Source: JANXSS01 sp040385645
GTDB lineage: Bacteria > Pseudomonadota > Gammaproteobacteria > Burkholderiales > Burkholderiaceae_D
Direction of reading: 5' to 3'
DNA: 64,000 nucleotides
Assembly (NCBI GenBank): GCA_040385645.1
Contig: JAZKGZ010000001.1
Coordinates: 62,001-126,000 of the forward strand
Below are positions 34,541 to 44,187 of the stretch, piece after piece (position 1 is the first letter of the stretch; each line of letters begins with the position of its first letter). Below the pieces are notes generated by a model. That model searched no databases. It saw nothing but the letters and a program-made list of their open reading frames with translations, and was not told the origin of the DNA. Position numbers and translations under genes: made by a program.

Positions 34541-35649
34541 TGCAAGCGGCCGATTTTCTGCGAACTAACAATCCTGTGCACGCCTCGGCGCCTGGCCGGG
34601 TGAATTTAATCGGTGAACACACCGATTACAACGATGGATTCATGCTCCCGGTTGCAACGCCGCAACGCACCCATGTTTGGGTTGCGCCTAGCGACGACGA
34701 CAAATTCCATTTTTATTCCGCAACATTGAACGAAACGGTTAGCTGGAACAATTCCGCAGCACTGCCTAGCGGTTTCAGTCTCTATATGATCGGATGCATA
34801 CGGCTTTTAGAAGAGAGAAATATTTCTGTGCCCCCATTGCGCATGTTTGTCGACTCAAGCCTCGTCGTCGGCGCAGGTTTATCCAGCAGTGCGGCACTGG
34901 AGCTGGCCACCCTCAGAGCATTGCGCCAATTTCTCGGTTTGGCATTCGACGACGTGGTTCTCGCACAAATCGCACAGCAGGCAGAAATTCAATATGCCGG
35001 TGTCAACTGCGGCATCATGGATCAGATGGCGTCGAGTCTGGCGGATGAACGCCAAATGCTGTTTCTCGACGCTCGCAGTCTTCAAACGCGACTCTTGCCG
35101 TTGCCCGATAACAGCGAATTGATCGTTATCGATACCGGCATCGCTCGCAAACTCGGCGCAACCGGTTACAACACACGTCGCGCCGAATGCGAAGCGGCCG
35201 CAGCATTGCTTCACGTACCCACACTACGTGATGTTCAAGACCCTGGATCGGTGGAAGCACTTGCAGAACCCTACCGTCGCCGCGCCCGGCATGTAGTACA
35301 GGAAAATCTACGTGTGTTAGCAGCTTGCGACGCAGTTGATGCAACGCAATTTGGTGTGTTGATGAATGCTTCTCACGCTAGCTTACGCGACGACTACGAA
35401 GTTTCGATTCCCGAATTGGACGAATTGGTCGCGTTGTTGCAAGAGGAGCCGGGAGTTTTTGGGGCACGCCTCACTGGAGCCGGTTTTGGTGGCGCATGCG
35501 TCGCATTATGCGTTAAGGGCTTGGCAGCGGAGATAGGCCAACGCGTGTTGATGCGATACAACCAACATGCGGTTGCAGCAGACCAACCGAGACACGGACA
35601 ACTTTTAATCCCTTTCTTGCCAGCGACAGGGCAGGGACTCAGGCCATGA
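34537..35649 (+). CDS. galK: Galactokinase
   Basis: GHMP-family kinase of 370 residues that phosphorylates galactose with ATP. The galactokinase signature GRVNLIGEHTDYNDGF (about 21-36) and the ATP loop GAGLSSSAALELATL (about 113-127) are present, as are CGIMDQMAS and RLTGAGFGGACVAL. The coupling with galT (4-nt overlap) and with the GH2 gene (4-nt overlap) shows one operon. The C-terminal tail (last 20 residues) is polar and of unusual composition compared with E. coli GalK. Confidence 0.95.
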   Translation: MMQAADFLRTNNPVHASAPGRVNLIGEHTDYNDGFMLPVATPQRTHVWVAPSDDDKFHFYSATLNETVSWNNSAALPSGFSLYMIGCIRLLEERNISVPPLRMFVDSSLVVGAGLSSSAALELATLRALRQFLGLAFDDVVLAQIAQQAEIQYAGVNCGIMDQMASSLADERQMLFLDARSLQTRLLPLPDNSELIVIDTGIARKLGATGYNTRRAECEAAAALLHVPTLRDVQDPGSVEALAEPYRRRARHVVQENLRVLAACDAVDATQFGVLMNASHASLRDDYEVSIPELDELVALLQEEPGVFGARLTGAGFGGACVALCVKGLAAEIGQRVLMRYNQHAVAADQPRHGQLLIPFLPATGQGLRP

Positions 35650-37424
35650 GTGAATTCATGTACCCTCGGCCGCAACTGGTACGCACTGCATGGACCAATC
35701 TGAATGGTCAGTGGCAATTCGCGTTCGACGATGAAAAACGTTACCGCCGTCCGAGCGACTCGATCGTTTGGACACATGAAATTACCGTGCCGTTTTCACC
35801 GGAATCTAACGCGAGCGGAATAGGCGACACGGGTTTTCATAGTAGATGTTGGTATCGCCGGGAATTTGATACGACGACTGTAGACGGCAGCATCATTCTG
35901 CATTTCGGTGCAGTCGATTACAAGGCTCGGGTTTGGGTCAACGATGTAATGGTCGTGGAACACGAGGGTGGACACACACCATTCTCGGCGGATATCACCA
36001 CCGCGCTGAATTCGGAAGGCCCGCAACAAATTACAGTCTATGTGGAAGACGACCCGCATGACTTAGCAAAACCACGCGGCAAGCAGGACTGGCTGCTCGA
36101 ACCGCATTCGATTTGGTATCCGCGCACCACCGGCATCTGGCAAACCGTATGGCTTGAGCAAGTAGCAACGACGTACATTCAAAAATTGCGCTGGACACCG
36201 ATCTTCGACGGTTATGAAATTGGCTGCGAGATATTCGTGTGTGGCGAAATCGCCGACGATTTAACAGTCGAAGTCAAGCTGCACCATGGCAAAAACTTGA
36301 TCGCCGACGACCACTATCATCTCGTCGGTGGCGAAGCGTATCGCAAAATTGGTTTATCCGATCCAGGCATCGACGATTCCCGCAATGAGCTGTTATGGAG
36401 CCCTGAGCGACCAACGTTAATCAATGCCGAACTCACACTACGCCGTGGCGACCAAATCGTCGATGCCGTAAAGTCGTACACCGCGTTGCGTTCGGTAGCC
36501 ATCACCAGAGACCGGTTCATGTTGAATGGCCGGCCATATCCGCTGCGGCTCGTGCTGGATCAAGGGTATTGGCCCGAAGGTTTGATGACTGCACCGTCGG
36601 ACGAAGCGATACGGCGCGACGTCGAGCTGGCCAAGGCGATGGGGTTCAACGGCGTGCGCAAGCACCAGAAGATTGAGGATCCGCGCTATTTGTACTGGGC
36701 CGATCGACTGGGCCTTCTGGTATGGGAAGAAATGCCTTCGGCATACCGCTTTACCACCAAAGCCGTGACCCGAATGGTGCGCGAATGGATCGAGGTAATC
36801 GAACGTGACTACAGCCATCCTTGCGTAATCGTCTGGGTACCCTTCAATGAATCGTGGGGTGTTCCCAATCTGACCATGACGCAGGCACACCGCAACGCGG
36901 TAGAAGCACTGTTTCATCTGACTAAAACCCTCGACTCTACTAGGCCAGTAATCGGTAACGACGGGTGGGAAGCCTCTGCCACGGATATTCTGGGTATTCA
37001 TGATTATGAAACCGACCCGGAACGACTGCAGGCACGCTATGCAACCAACGAACCGGCGCAAGCCTTGTTCGACCAACGCCGTCCTGCAGGTCGAATCCTG
37101 ACGCTGGACGGGTTTCCACATCGAGGACAACCGATCGTGCTGACGGAATTCGGTGGTATTGCTTTCGACGACTCGAATGAAGGAGGCACATGGGGATACT
37201 CGCGCGCGATGACTAAAGAAAGCTTTTTGGCGCAATACCGCCGATTGCTCGAGGTCGTCAATACCACGCAATTATTCAGTGGATTTTGTTACACGCAGTT
37301 CGCCGACACATTTCAGGAAGCTAACGGCCTTTTGCGCGCCGACCGCACTCCCAAGATTGCGCTGGCACAGATTAACGCGGCCACGAAAAATATACCGTTC
37401 GAGTCTGCTCATGACCAAACGTAA
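35646..37424 (+). CDS. GH2 family glycoside hydrolase (beta-galactosidase/glucuronidase type)
   Basis: Retaining beta-glycosidase of 592 residues. Order: jelly-roll sugar-binding domain (10-170), Ig-like domain (175-285) and TIM barrel (290-590). The catalytic acid/base is Glu402 (WVPFNESWG) and the nucleophile is Glu501 (PIVLTEFGG). No signal peptide, so it is cytoplasmic and would need imported oligosaccharide. Its overlap with galK points to galactose release from beta-galactosides, but the sequence alone does not separate galactosidase, glucuronidase and mannosidase. Confidence 0.88.
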   Translation: MSEFMYPRPQLVRTAWTNLNGQWQFAFDDEKRYRRPSDSIVWTHEITVPFSPESNASGIGDTGFHSRCWYRREFDTTTVDGSIILHFGAVDYKARVWVNDVMVVEHEGGHTPFSADITTALNSEGPQQITVYVEDDPHDLAKPRGKQDWLLEPHSIWYPRTTGIWQTVWLEQVATTYIQKLRWTPIFDGYEIGCEIFVCGEIADDLTVEVKLHHGKNLIADDHYHLVGGEAYRKIGLSDPGIDDSRNELLWSPERPTLINAELTLRRGDQIVDAVKSYTALRSVAITRDRFMLNGRPYPLRLVLDQGYWPEGLMTAPSDEAIRRDVELAKAMGFNGVRKHQKIEDPRYLYWADRLGLLVWEEMPSAYRFTTKAVTRMVREWIEVIERDYSHPCVIVWVPFNESWGVPNLTMTQAHRNAVEALFHLTKTLDSTRPVIGNDGWEASATDILGIHDYETDPERLQARYATNEPAQALFDQRRPAGRILTLDGFPHRGQPIVLTEFGGIAFDDSNEGGTWGYSRAMTKESFLAQYRRLLEVVNTTQLFSGFCYTQFADTFQEANGLLRADRTPKIALAQINAATKNIPFESAHDQT

Positions 37425-37549
37425 TTTCTTTCCCCAACATTACACCGTGTCGGGGTGGCCAAGGCGTCTCGACCCTGGATAGTGCCTTCGATGCGGAAAA
37501 TCTGTACCCATCCAAATTAATGCTCTGACCGGAGCGAAAGGAAAATATC

Positions 37550-38938
37550 ATGCCGACCATAATCGTTTTTTGCCACTTACGTTGGGACTTTGTATTTCAA
37601 CGGCCCCAACATTTGCTAACCCGGCTGGCTAATTACTACAACATTATTGTCGTTGAAGAACCAATATTTCACGACGGCGAAAGCTTTTTAAAGAAAAGTA
37701 CACCCTCCTCTAACATTACTATCTGCCAGCCTCACACGCCCGTACATGCCGCCGGATTTCACGACGACCAGTTGTCGCTATTAGAACCTCTGGTCATGGA
37801 TTTAGTGCCCGAAGGCGAAGACCCGATCGTCTGGTTTTACACACCGATGGCATTACCGATTCTGCAATCGTTGCACCCCAGTCTCGTTTTGTACGACTGC
37901 ATGGATGAGCTCGCGGCGTTTCGCAATTCGCCCAAGCAGTTACTACAACGTGAAACGGCGCTATTGGGCATTGCTGACCTGGTGTTTACCGGCGGCCCGA
38001 GCCTTTACGAAGCTAAACGTAACCGGCACCACGATGTTCACTGCTTCGCCAGTAGCGTCGATGTCAGCCATTTCGAACAAGCGCTTGACCGTCTGAATAG
38101 TCATATCGAGCATCGCGATATCAGCGGCCCCCGACTGGGGTTTTACGGTGTCATCGACGAACGCCTGGATCTCGATCTGATCGCTGCAGTAGCGGATGCC
38201 CATGCACAATGGCAAATCGTGCTAGTCGGCCCGGTCGTCAAGATCGATCCAGCCAGCTTGCCACGTCGCGATAATATTCATTACCTCGGTCAACAGTCGT
38301 ACGAAGCATTGCCGCAATTCTTGGCCGGGTGGGATGTATGCCTGTTACCGTTTGCATTAAACGAAGCGACGAAGTTCATCAGCCCGACAAAAGTGCTGGA
38401 ATACATGGCAGCCGAGCTGCCGGTAGTTAGCACTGCCATTACCGACGTTGTGCAACCGTACGGCGACGTCGTCAGTATTGCGCACAGCGCCCAGGAATTC
38501 GTTCAGGCTTGCGAAGAAGCGCTCGCAATGAATGAAGTGCAACGCACCGCGATGGTTCGACGCATGCGCGAAGTGGTTGCTAAAACCTCATGGAACGCAA
38601 CGGCAGCTCAGATGCGGGAGTTGATGCAGCATGGACAACAGATGAAGCTGGCGGCAGCAGCTGAAACGATGGGACAGGCGCTGTCGGAAATCGACAGCTT
38701 AGCTGATACGTATGTGGGCAAGACAGAGTCGCTCGCACCGAATGTAAGCGCATTTCGCAAATCGTCGAGCACCCATTTTTCGGCGCAATCGGGTAGTGCT
38801 GCCCATCTCTCGGCTGCTACACGAACGATCGGTGCGTTTGAAGACCATAGCGAGACGGCTTTGATAGATGGCAATACGGTTGTCAAGCGTGTGTCTGAAG
38901 CCAGCCGTACTCCGGACCGTCATACCGAAGCGAAATAG
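37550..38938 (+). CDS. Glycosyltransferase (GT4-like) with a low-complexity tail
   Basis: GT-B fold enzyme of 462 residues. Rossmann segments FCHLRWDFVFQRPQHLL (N-terminal domain), GFYGVIDERLDL and QIVLVGPV (C-terminal domain), and the nucleotide-sugar site FISPTKVLEYMAAELPVV are visible. Residues about 375-462 are Ser/Thr/Ala-rich and disorder-prone, unusual for the family. Such glycosyltransferases often sit next to UDP-galactopyranose mutase genes; here glf lies 9 kb upstream. AAAGGAAAA seven nt upstream of the ATG supports the start. A strong terminator follows. Confidence 0.82.
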   Translation: MPTIIVFCHLRWDFVFQRPQHLLTRLANYYNIIVVEEPIFHDGESFLKKSTPSSNITICQPHTPVHAAGFHDDQLSLLEPLVMDLVPEGEDPIVWFYTPMALPILQSLHPSLVLYDCMDELAAFRNSPKQLLQRETALLGIADLVFTGGPSLYEAKRNRHHDVHCFASSVDVSHFEQALDRLNSHIEHRDISGPRLGFYGVIDERLDLDLIAAVADAHAQWQIVLVGPVVKIDPASLPRRDNIHYLGQQSYEALPQFLAGWDVCLLPFALNEATKFISPTKVLEYMAAELPVVSTAITDVVQPYGDVVSIAHSAQEFVQACEEALAMNEVQRTAMVRRMREVVAKTSWNATAAQMRELMQHGQQMKLAAAAETMGQALSEIDSLADTYVGKTESLAPNVSAFRKSSSTHFSAQSGSAAHLSAATRTIGAFEDHSETALIDGNTVVKRVSEASRTPDRHTEAK

Positions 38939-39031
38939 CCAGGCTAGGCAGGGATCGATCAAGCAATGTATCGCTCGACCGTTTTCTTCTGATTCAAGCC
39001 GCAGCGAATACGAAATGCAGTAATCTTCAGG

Positions 39032-39060
39032 CCAGGTTCCGTGTGGAACCTGGTTTTTTT
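39032..39060 (+). terminator. Intrinsic terminator after the glycosyltransferase gene
   Basis: A perfect 9-bp stem (CCAGGTTCC at 39032-39040 and GGAACCTGG at 39045-39053) with a GTGT loop is followed by seven T (39054-39060). It closes the galT-galK-GH2-glycosyltransferase transcription unit before the GH13 gene. Confidence 0.92.
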
Positions 39061-39092
39061 ATTTTATGTAACTTCTTTTATGCAGTTTGCCC

Positions 39093-40823
39093 ATGAGCAT
39101 TCCGACCGCGCCATCGTTATCTACCGAATTAATTAAGCCTACCGAACCTGCCGATTGGTGGCGCGGGGCAGTCATTTACCAGATATATCCCCGCAGTTTC
39201 AAAGACAGTAACGACGATGGCGTTGGCGATCTGCCGGGAATCATTGGCCAGCTCGACTACGTCGCTGCGCTCAACGTCGATGCCATCTGGATATCGCCGT
39301 TTTTCAAGTCACCGATGAAGGATTTTGGCTACGACGTATCCGATTACCGTGCAGTAGACCCTCTGTTCGGCACGCTCGAAGATTTCGAACAGCTTATTTC
39401 GGCAGCGCATGCCCGGGGAATCAAAGTAATTATCGATCAGGTGATCTCGCACACTTCCGATCAGCATGTCTGGTTTCAGGAAAGCCGTAGCAGCCGCGAT
39501 AATGCGAAAGCCGACTGGTATATCTGGGCCGACCCAAAAGCCGATGGGTCACCGCCGAACAACTGGTTGTCGATTTTCGGGGGCTCGGCGTGGCAGTGGG
39601 AAAGCCGTCGGCGGCAGTATTACCTGCATAATTTCTTGTCTTCGCAACCGGATTTGAATTTTCATGAAGAAGCAGTGCAGCGACAAATACTCGACGATGT
39701 CGAATTCTGGTGCCGTCTTGGCCTCGATGGTTTTCGGTTCGATGCCTGCAATTTCCACTTTCATGACCAGAGCTTGCGTGACAACCCGCCGGCAGCCGCC
39801 GGTGCCGTTTCCAGTAGCGTACGTGCGGATAATCCATACAGTATGCAACAGCACTGCTTCGATAAGAATCGTCCGGAAAATCTGGCTTTTTTAGAGCGCT
39901 TGCGAGGAGTACTCGATCGCTATGGTGCGATCGGACTGGGCGAAATCGGCGATGAAGATGCTCCGCCACTCATGGCAAGCTATACCGCTGGCAACGAACG
40001 CCTGCATATGGCTTACAGCTTCGGGCTTCTGACGCCGATCTTTTCTGCATCGCATATCCGAATGCAAGGCGAGCAGCTTGAAACCAGTATCGGGCCAACC
40101 GGCGGCTGGGCATGCTGGTCACTGTCGAACCATGACGTGCCACGGGTGCTATCGCGCTGGGGCGGCGACGACGCGGATCCACGACTGGCAAAGCTTTTGT
40201 TGTGCCTGCTCGGCAGCCTGCGTGGCACCGTCTGTTTGTTCCAGGGGGAAGAGCTTGGGCTGCCGGAAGCCGAAGTGCCCTATGCCGATATACGAGACCC
40301 TTACGGCATCGCCTTTTGGCCGGAATACAAAGGACGCGATGGCTGCCGCACCCCCTTTCCATGGTCGAGTGCGGCACCGCATGGCGGATTCTCTGATGCA
40401 AAACCCTGGTTACCGATTGCCAGCACACAATTGCCTCGCGCGGTCAATATCGCGCAACAAGATGAGAATTCGATACTGCACTTCTACCGTCGTTTTCTGG
40501 CATGGCGGGCGCACCAGACCGTGCTGAAAATCGGAAGTATTTATTTTTTCGATACGCCGGAACCGGTGCTCATGCATGTACGCTCTGTCGAAAATGCAAT
40601 CGTAAAATCGGCAATGCTGTGCGTATTCAACCTGAGCGCTGAACGCATAAGTGTTCCAGTTATCGCCGCCTTGACCACCGCGTTTCCGACATTTAGGCGA
40701 ACCGATCTGACCACCCTCACCGGCCATGGACTAACCGGCGCACGCTTCGACCAAAACAATCTGATTTTGGCACCCTACGGCGGTTTGTTCGCGCAATTGA
40801 CGTTGTCGAGCAAATCGACATGA
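39093..40823 (+). CDS. GH13 alpha-glucosidase
   Basis: Alpha-amylase-superfamily hydrolase of about 576 residues. The conserved regions are present: YQIYPRSFKDSNDDGVGD, region I DQVISHTSDQH, region II GLDGFRFDACNFHF (nucleophile Asp), region III GLGEIGDED (acid/base Glu) and region IV LSNHDVPR. The pattern fits an oligo-1,6-glucosidase or alpha-glucosidase cleaving maltooligosaccharides and isomaltosides. Ends at the 4-nt overlap with glgX. No signal peptide, so intracellular. The ATG at 39093 is preferred over a TTG 6 nt upstream; no strong ribosome site is seen. Confidence 0.9.
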   Translation: MSIPTAPSLSTELIKPTEPADWWRGAVIYQIYPRSFKDSNDDGVGDLPGIIGQLDYVAALNVDAIWISPFFKSPMKDFGYDVSDYRAVDPLFGTLEDFEQLISAAHARGIKVIIDQVISHTSDQHVWFQESRSSRDNAKADWYIWADPKADGSPPNNWLSIFGGSAWQWESRRRQYYLHNFLSSQPDLNFHEEAVQRQILDDVEFWCRLGLDGFRFDACNFHFHDQSLRDNPPAAAGAVSSSVRADNPYSMQQHCFDKNRPENLAFLERLRGVLDRYGAIGLGEIGDEDAPPLMASYTAGNERLHMAYSFGLLTPIFSASHIRMQGEQLETSIGPTGGWACWSLSNHDVPRVLSRWGGDDADPRLAKLLLCLLGSLRGTVCLFQGEELGLPEAEVPYADIRDPYGIAFWPEYKGRDGCRTPFPWSSAAPHGGFSDAKPWLPIASTQLPRAVNIAQQDENSILHFYRRFLAWRAHQTVLKIGSIYFFDTPEPVLMHVRSVENAIVKSAMLCVFNLSAERISVPVIAALTTAFPTFRRTDLTTLTGHGLTGARFDQNNLILAPYGGLFAQLTLSSKST

Positions 40824-42871
40824 CAATGTCATTGCAAGCAGGCTCGCCGTATCCACTAGGTGCCACCCGGAGCAACCATGGCATAAATTTTGCCCTCACC
40901 GCGCCGCATGCGGCCAAGGTAGAACTTTGTTTATTCGATGAACAGGGCACGATCGAATTGCAGCGATTTGCCATGCCGAAGTGCGTTGATGGCATCTGGC
41001 ACGGGTTGCTGGCACATGCTGGCTACAGCAGTGCGCCACTGATTTATGCTTATCGTGTGTATGGAGAACAAAAGCCAGAACAGGGGCATCGTTACAATCC
41101 TGCAAAAGTATTGCTCGACCCCTACGCCCGAGAAGGCGTCGGTTGCTATCTCGGGCAGGACGCATTCCGAAACGACGACCCCACCGATACGGCGGCAATC
41201 GCGCTGAAAGCAAAAATCGCGGTGGTGGAAGAGACGCCATACGATTGGGGCGACGATACAGCACCGCAAATCACGTCCGACAAAACGATACTCTACGAGT
41301 TGCACGTACAAGGATTAACTCGCCTGCATCCGTCGATACCGGAAAACCTGCGCGGAACCTACGCAGCGTTAGCGCATCCGACGATGCTCGACCATTTACA
41401 AAACCTTGGCATCACCACGGTTAATCTGCTGCCCGTGCACCATCGCGCCGACGAGGCGCAATTGCAAAAAGCGGGACGCGCCAATTACTGGGGTTATGCC
41501 AGCATCGGTTTTTTTGCGCCCGAACCGCGCTATTGGTCAAGACGCACTGGCACGACAGCGATATCGGAGTTTCGCGACATGGTGCGCGCGTTGCATCGTC
41601 GCGGTATCGAAGTGGTGCTCGATGTGGTCTATAACCACACTGCCGAGACCGATGCCGATGGCCCGACACTGAGTTTTCGTGGCATCGACAACGCCTTGTA
41701 CTACCATTTACCCCCCGGCAGGCTTGCCGAATATGAAAACTGGACCGGTTGCGGCAATGTATTGAAATTAAGCGAGCCACGTGTGTTGCAGATGGTGATG
41801 GATTCACTGCGCTATTGGGTTCAGGAGATGCACGTCGATGGATTTCGTTTTGACCTGGCACCGATTCTGGCGCGTGATGGAGAAAAATTCTGTCAACGCG
41901 CGGCATTTTTTTCAGCATTACTGCAAGACCCGGTGTTGGCGAAAACCAAGCTGATCGCCGAACCCTGGGATATTGGCCCGAATGGCTATCAACTCGGTAA
42001 CTTTCCCGAGCGCTGGCAAGAATGGAACGATCGTTATCGCGACACCATGCGAATGTTTTGGCTGCGGCGTTCTACGACGTTGGGCGAGTTCGCGCATTGC
42101 TTAACAGGCTCGAGCAAGGTGTTTCATCGGGCTGGAAAAATGCCGACGGCGAGTGTCAACTTTATTACGGCTCACGACGGTTTCACGCTGGCCGACCTGG
42201 TCAGCTATCGCGATAGGCATAATGAAGCGAACGGCGAAAACAACCGCGACGGACAAGCTGAAAACTTCAGCACCAATTGTGGCACCGAGGGGCAGACCGA
42301 AAACGCCGGTATCCTGGCGTATCGTGCGACGCTCAAACGGGCGCTGGTGGCAACGCTGTTTTTTTCACAAGGCACGCCGATGCTGCTCGCCGGCGATGAG
42401 TTCGGCAATAGTCAGCGTGGAAATAACAATGCTTATTGTCAGGACAACGATATTGGCTGGCTGAATTGGGATCAGGCAGACTTGACTCAGCAAACATACG
42501 TACGCAAAGTCATCGATTTACGAGCGCGCCATGCAGTCCTGCGGCACGCCACCTGGCATATCGGCAGGCCGAGTTCAAATGGTACGGAAGATGTCATGCT
42601 CGATTGGTTTGCCGCATCGGGTGAGCCGATGGATACCCTGGCGTGGCACGGTCGGGATTGTTTGGGCATGTATTTGCAAGCCAGGCAGCGCGAAGAAAGC
42701 TGTCTTTTATTGTTTAATGCGGATACCTTGGCACATGCGTTTACGTTACCTGAAGGCGTCTGGCGAATCGTGCTCGACAGTAGCGAGCCGACCGGGCAAC
42801 CGGCCATACAGGTTGTTACCAGCTCGGTGACGGTTCCAGCTCACGCCATATTGATGGCGGTCATTCATTAA
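40820..42871 (+). CDS. glgX: Glycogen debranching enzyme GlgX
   Basis: Isoamylase-type GH13 (GH13_11), 683 residues. N-terminal CBM48-like domain (10-120, PYPLGATRSNHGINFAL), then barrel motifs VVLDVVYNHTAE, VDGFRFDLAPIL (nucleophile Asp), LIAEPWDIG (acid/base Glu) and FITAHDGFTLADLV. It removes short branches left by glycogen phosphorylase. The ATGA overlap with the GH13 gene shows coupling, and glgC follows after 12 nt. Length is close to that of E. coli GlgX (657). Confidence 0.95.
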   Translation: MTMSLQAGSPYPLGATRSNHGINFALTAPHAAKVELCLFDEQGTIELQRFAMPKCVDGIWHGLLAHAGYSSAPLIYAYRVYGEQKPEQGHRYNPAKVLLDPYAREGVGCYLGQDAFRNDDPTDTAAIALKAKIAVVEETPYDWGDDTAPQITSDKTILYELHVQGLTRLHPSIPENLRGTYAALAHPTMLDHLQNLGITTVNLLPVHHRADEAQLQKAGRANYWGYASIGFFAPEPRYWSRRTGTTAISEFRDMVRALHRRGIEVVLDVVYNHTAETDADGPTLSFRGIDNALYYHLPPGRLAEYENWTGCGNVLKLSEPRVLQMVMDSLRYWVQEMHVDGFRFDLAPILARDGEKFCQRAAFFSALLQDPVLAKTKLIAEPWDIGPNGYQLGNFPERWQEWNDRYRDTMRMFWLRRSTTLGEFAHCLTGSSKVFHRAGKMPTASVNFITAHDGFTLADLVSYRDRHNEANGENNRDGQAENFSTNCGTEGQTENAGILAYRATLKRALVATLFFSQGTPMLLAGDEFGNSQRGNNNAYCQDNDIGWLNWDQADLTQQTYVRKVIDLRARHAVLRHATWHIGRPSSNGTEDVMLDWFAASGEPMDTLAWHGRDCLGMYLQARQREESCLLLFNADTLAHAFTLPEGVWRIVLDSSEPTGQPAIQVVTSSVTVPAHAILMAVIH

Positions 42872-42883
42872 TCGGGAAACCAC

Positions 42884-44173
42884 ATGACGCAGTCCATCGA
42901 ACAGTTGACCCTGGCGCGGCAGCTTCCAAAAAGAACCATCGCACTGGTGCTGGCCGGAGGCCGTGGCTCGCGCTTGGAACAACTCACCGACTCGCGGGCG
43001 AAACCGGCAGTTTATTTTGGCGGCAAATTTCGCATCATCGATTTCGTATTGTCGAACTGCGTCAATTCCGGCATCCGTCGCATCGGCGTGCTGACCCAGT
43101 ACAAGTCGCATTCCCTGCTGCGCCACCTGCAACGTGGCTGGAATTTCCTGCGTGGCGAGGCAGATGAGTTCATCGACCTGCTACCGGCGCAGCAACGCCT
43201 CAATGAAACTCATTGGTATCGCGGCACTGCAGACGCGGTGTATCAAAACATCGATATCCTGCGTTCTTACGATCCCGAATACGTGCTGGTGCTGGCCGGT
43301 GACCACATCTACAAGATGGATTACTCACTAATGTTGCTCGACCATGTGCAAAACGGCCACGGATGCACCGTGGGTTGTATCGAGGTACCGCGCATGGAAG
43401 GCACCGCTTTAGGCGTCATGGCAATCGACGCGCAACGCCGTATCGTCAGTTTTCAAGAAAAACCGTCCGATCCGCCGCCAATGCCGGGAAAGCCCGATAC
43501 CGCACTCGGCAGTATGGGAATCTATGTATTCGATGCGGAATACCTCTACCGCCTGCTCGACGAGGATTTGGCGAATCCACACTCCCAACATGATTTTGGC
43601 AAAGACATCATTCCGCATGTAGTGCGTACCGGGCATGCGCTGGCGCATCCGTTGAATCTGTCGTCGGTGCCCTATACGGTAGAGGCCGGCGGCACGGAAT
43701 GCGCCGAACCTTACTGGCGCGATGTCGGTACCGTCGACGCTTTTTGGTCGGCGAACCTCGATCTAGCCTCGAATATGCCGGAACTGAACCTCTACGATCG
43801 CGACTGGCCGATCTGGACGTATCAAGAGCAATTACCACCGGCTAAATTCGTACCGGACAATAGCGGCACGCATGGTATCAGCGCCAATATATTAGTGTCC
43901 GGTGGTTGCATCATCTGCGGTTCCGATATCCGCCACGCCGTGCTATTTTCAAATGTTCGGGTGCAATCCTACTGCACCATCAGCCGATCGGTGATCCTGC
44001 CAGACACGGTGATCGGTGAAGGTTGCCGGTTGCATCAGGTGGTGGTCGATCGTGGCTGCCGAATCGCCGCCGGCACGGTGATCGGCGAAGACCCGGTGGC
44101 CGATGCGCAGCGTTTTTACCGCTCGGATAACGGTATCGTGCTGGTGACGGCGGCAATGCTTGCTCAGCTATGA
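42884..44173 (+). CDS. glgC: Glucose-1-phosphate adenylyltransferase (ADP-glucose pyrophosphorylase)
   Basis: Makes ADP-glucose, the committed step of bacterial glycogen synthesis; 429 residues. The nucleotide loop and allosteric region ALVLAGGRGSRLEQLTDSRA (20-39) with KPAVYFGGKFRIIDFVLSN, the VLAGDHIYKMDY stretch and the C-terminal left-handed helix hexapeptides (RSVILPDTVIGEGCRL) are clear. Allosteric control by fructose-1,6-bisphosphate and AMP is expected from the family. GGA stands 8 nt before the ATG; glgA follows after 14 nt. Confidence 0.96.
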   Translation: MTQSIEQLTLARQLPKRTIALVLAGGRGSRLEQLTDSRAKPAVYFGGKFRIIDFVLSNCVNSGIRRIGVLTQYKSHSLLRHLQRGWNFLRGEADEFIDLLPAQQRLNETHWYRGTADAVYQNIDILRSYDPEYVLVLAGDHIYKMDYSLMLLDHVQNGHGCTVGCIEVPRMEGTALGVMAIDAQRRIVSFQEKPSDPPPMPGKPDTALGSMGIYVFDAEYLYRLLDEDLANPHSQHDFGKDIIPHVVRTGHALAHPLNLSSVPYTVEAGGTECAEPYWRDVGTVDAFWSANLDLASNMPELNLYDRDWPIWTYQEQLPPAKFVPDNSGTHGISANILVSGGCIICGSDIRHAVLFSNVRVQSYCTISRSVILPDTVIGEGCRLHQVVVDRGCRIAAGTVIGEDPVADAQRFYRSDNGIVLVTAAMLAQL

Positions 44174-44187
44174 GTCGGAGCATTTGA

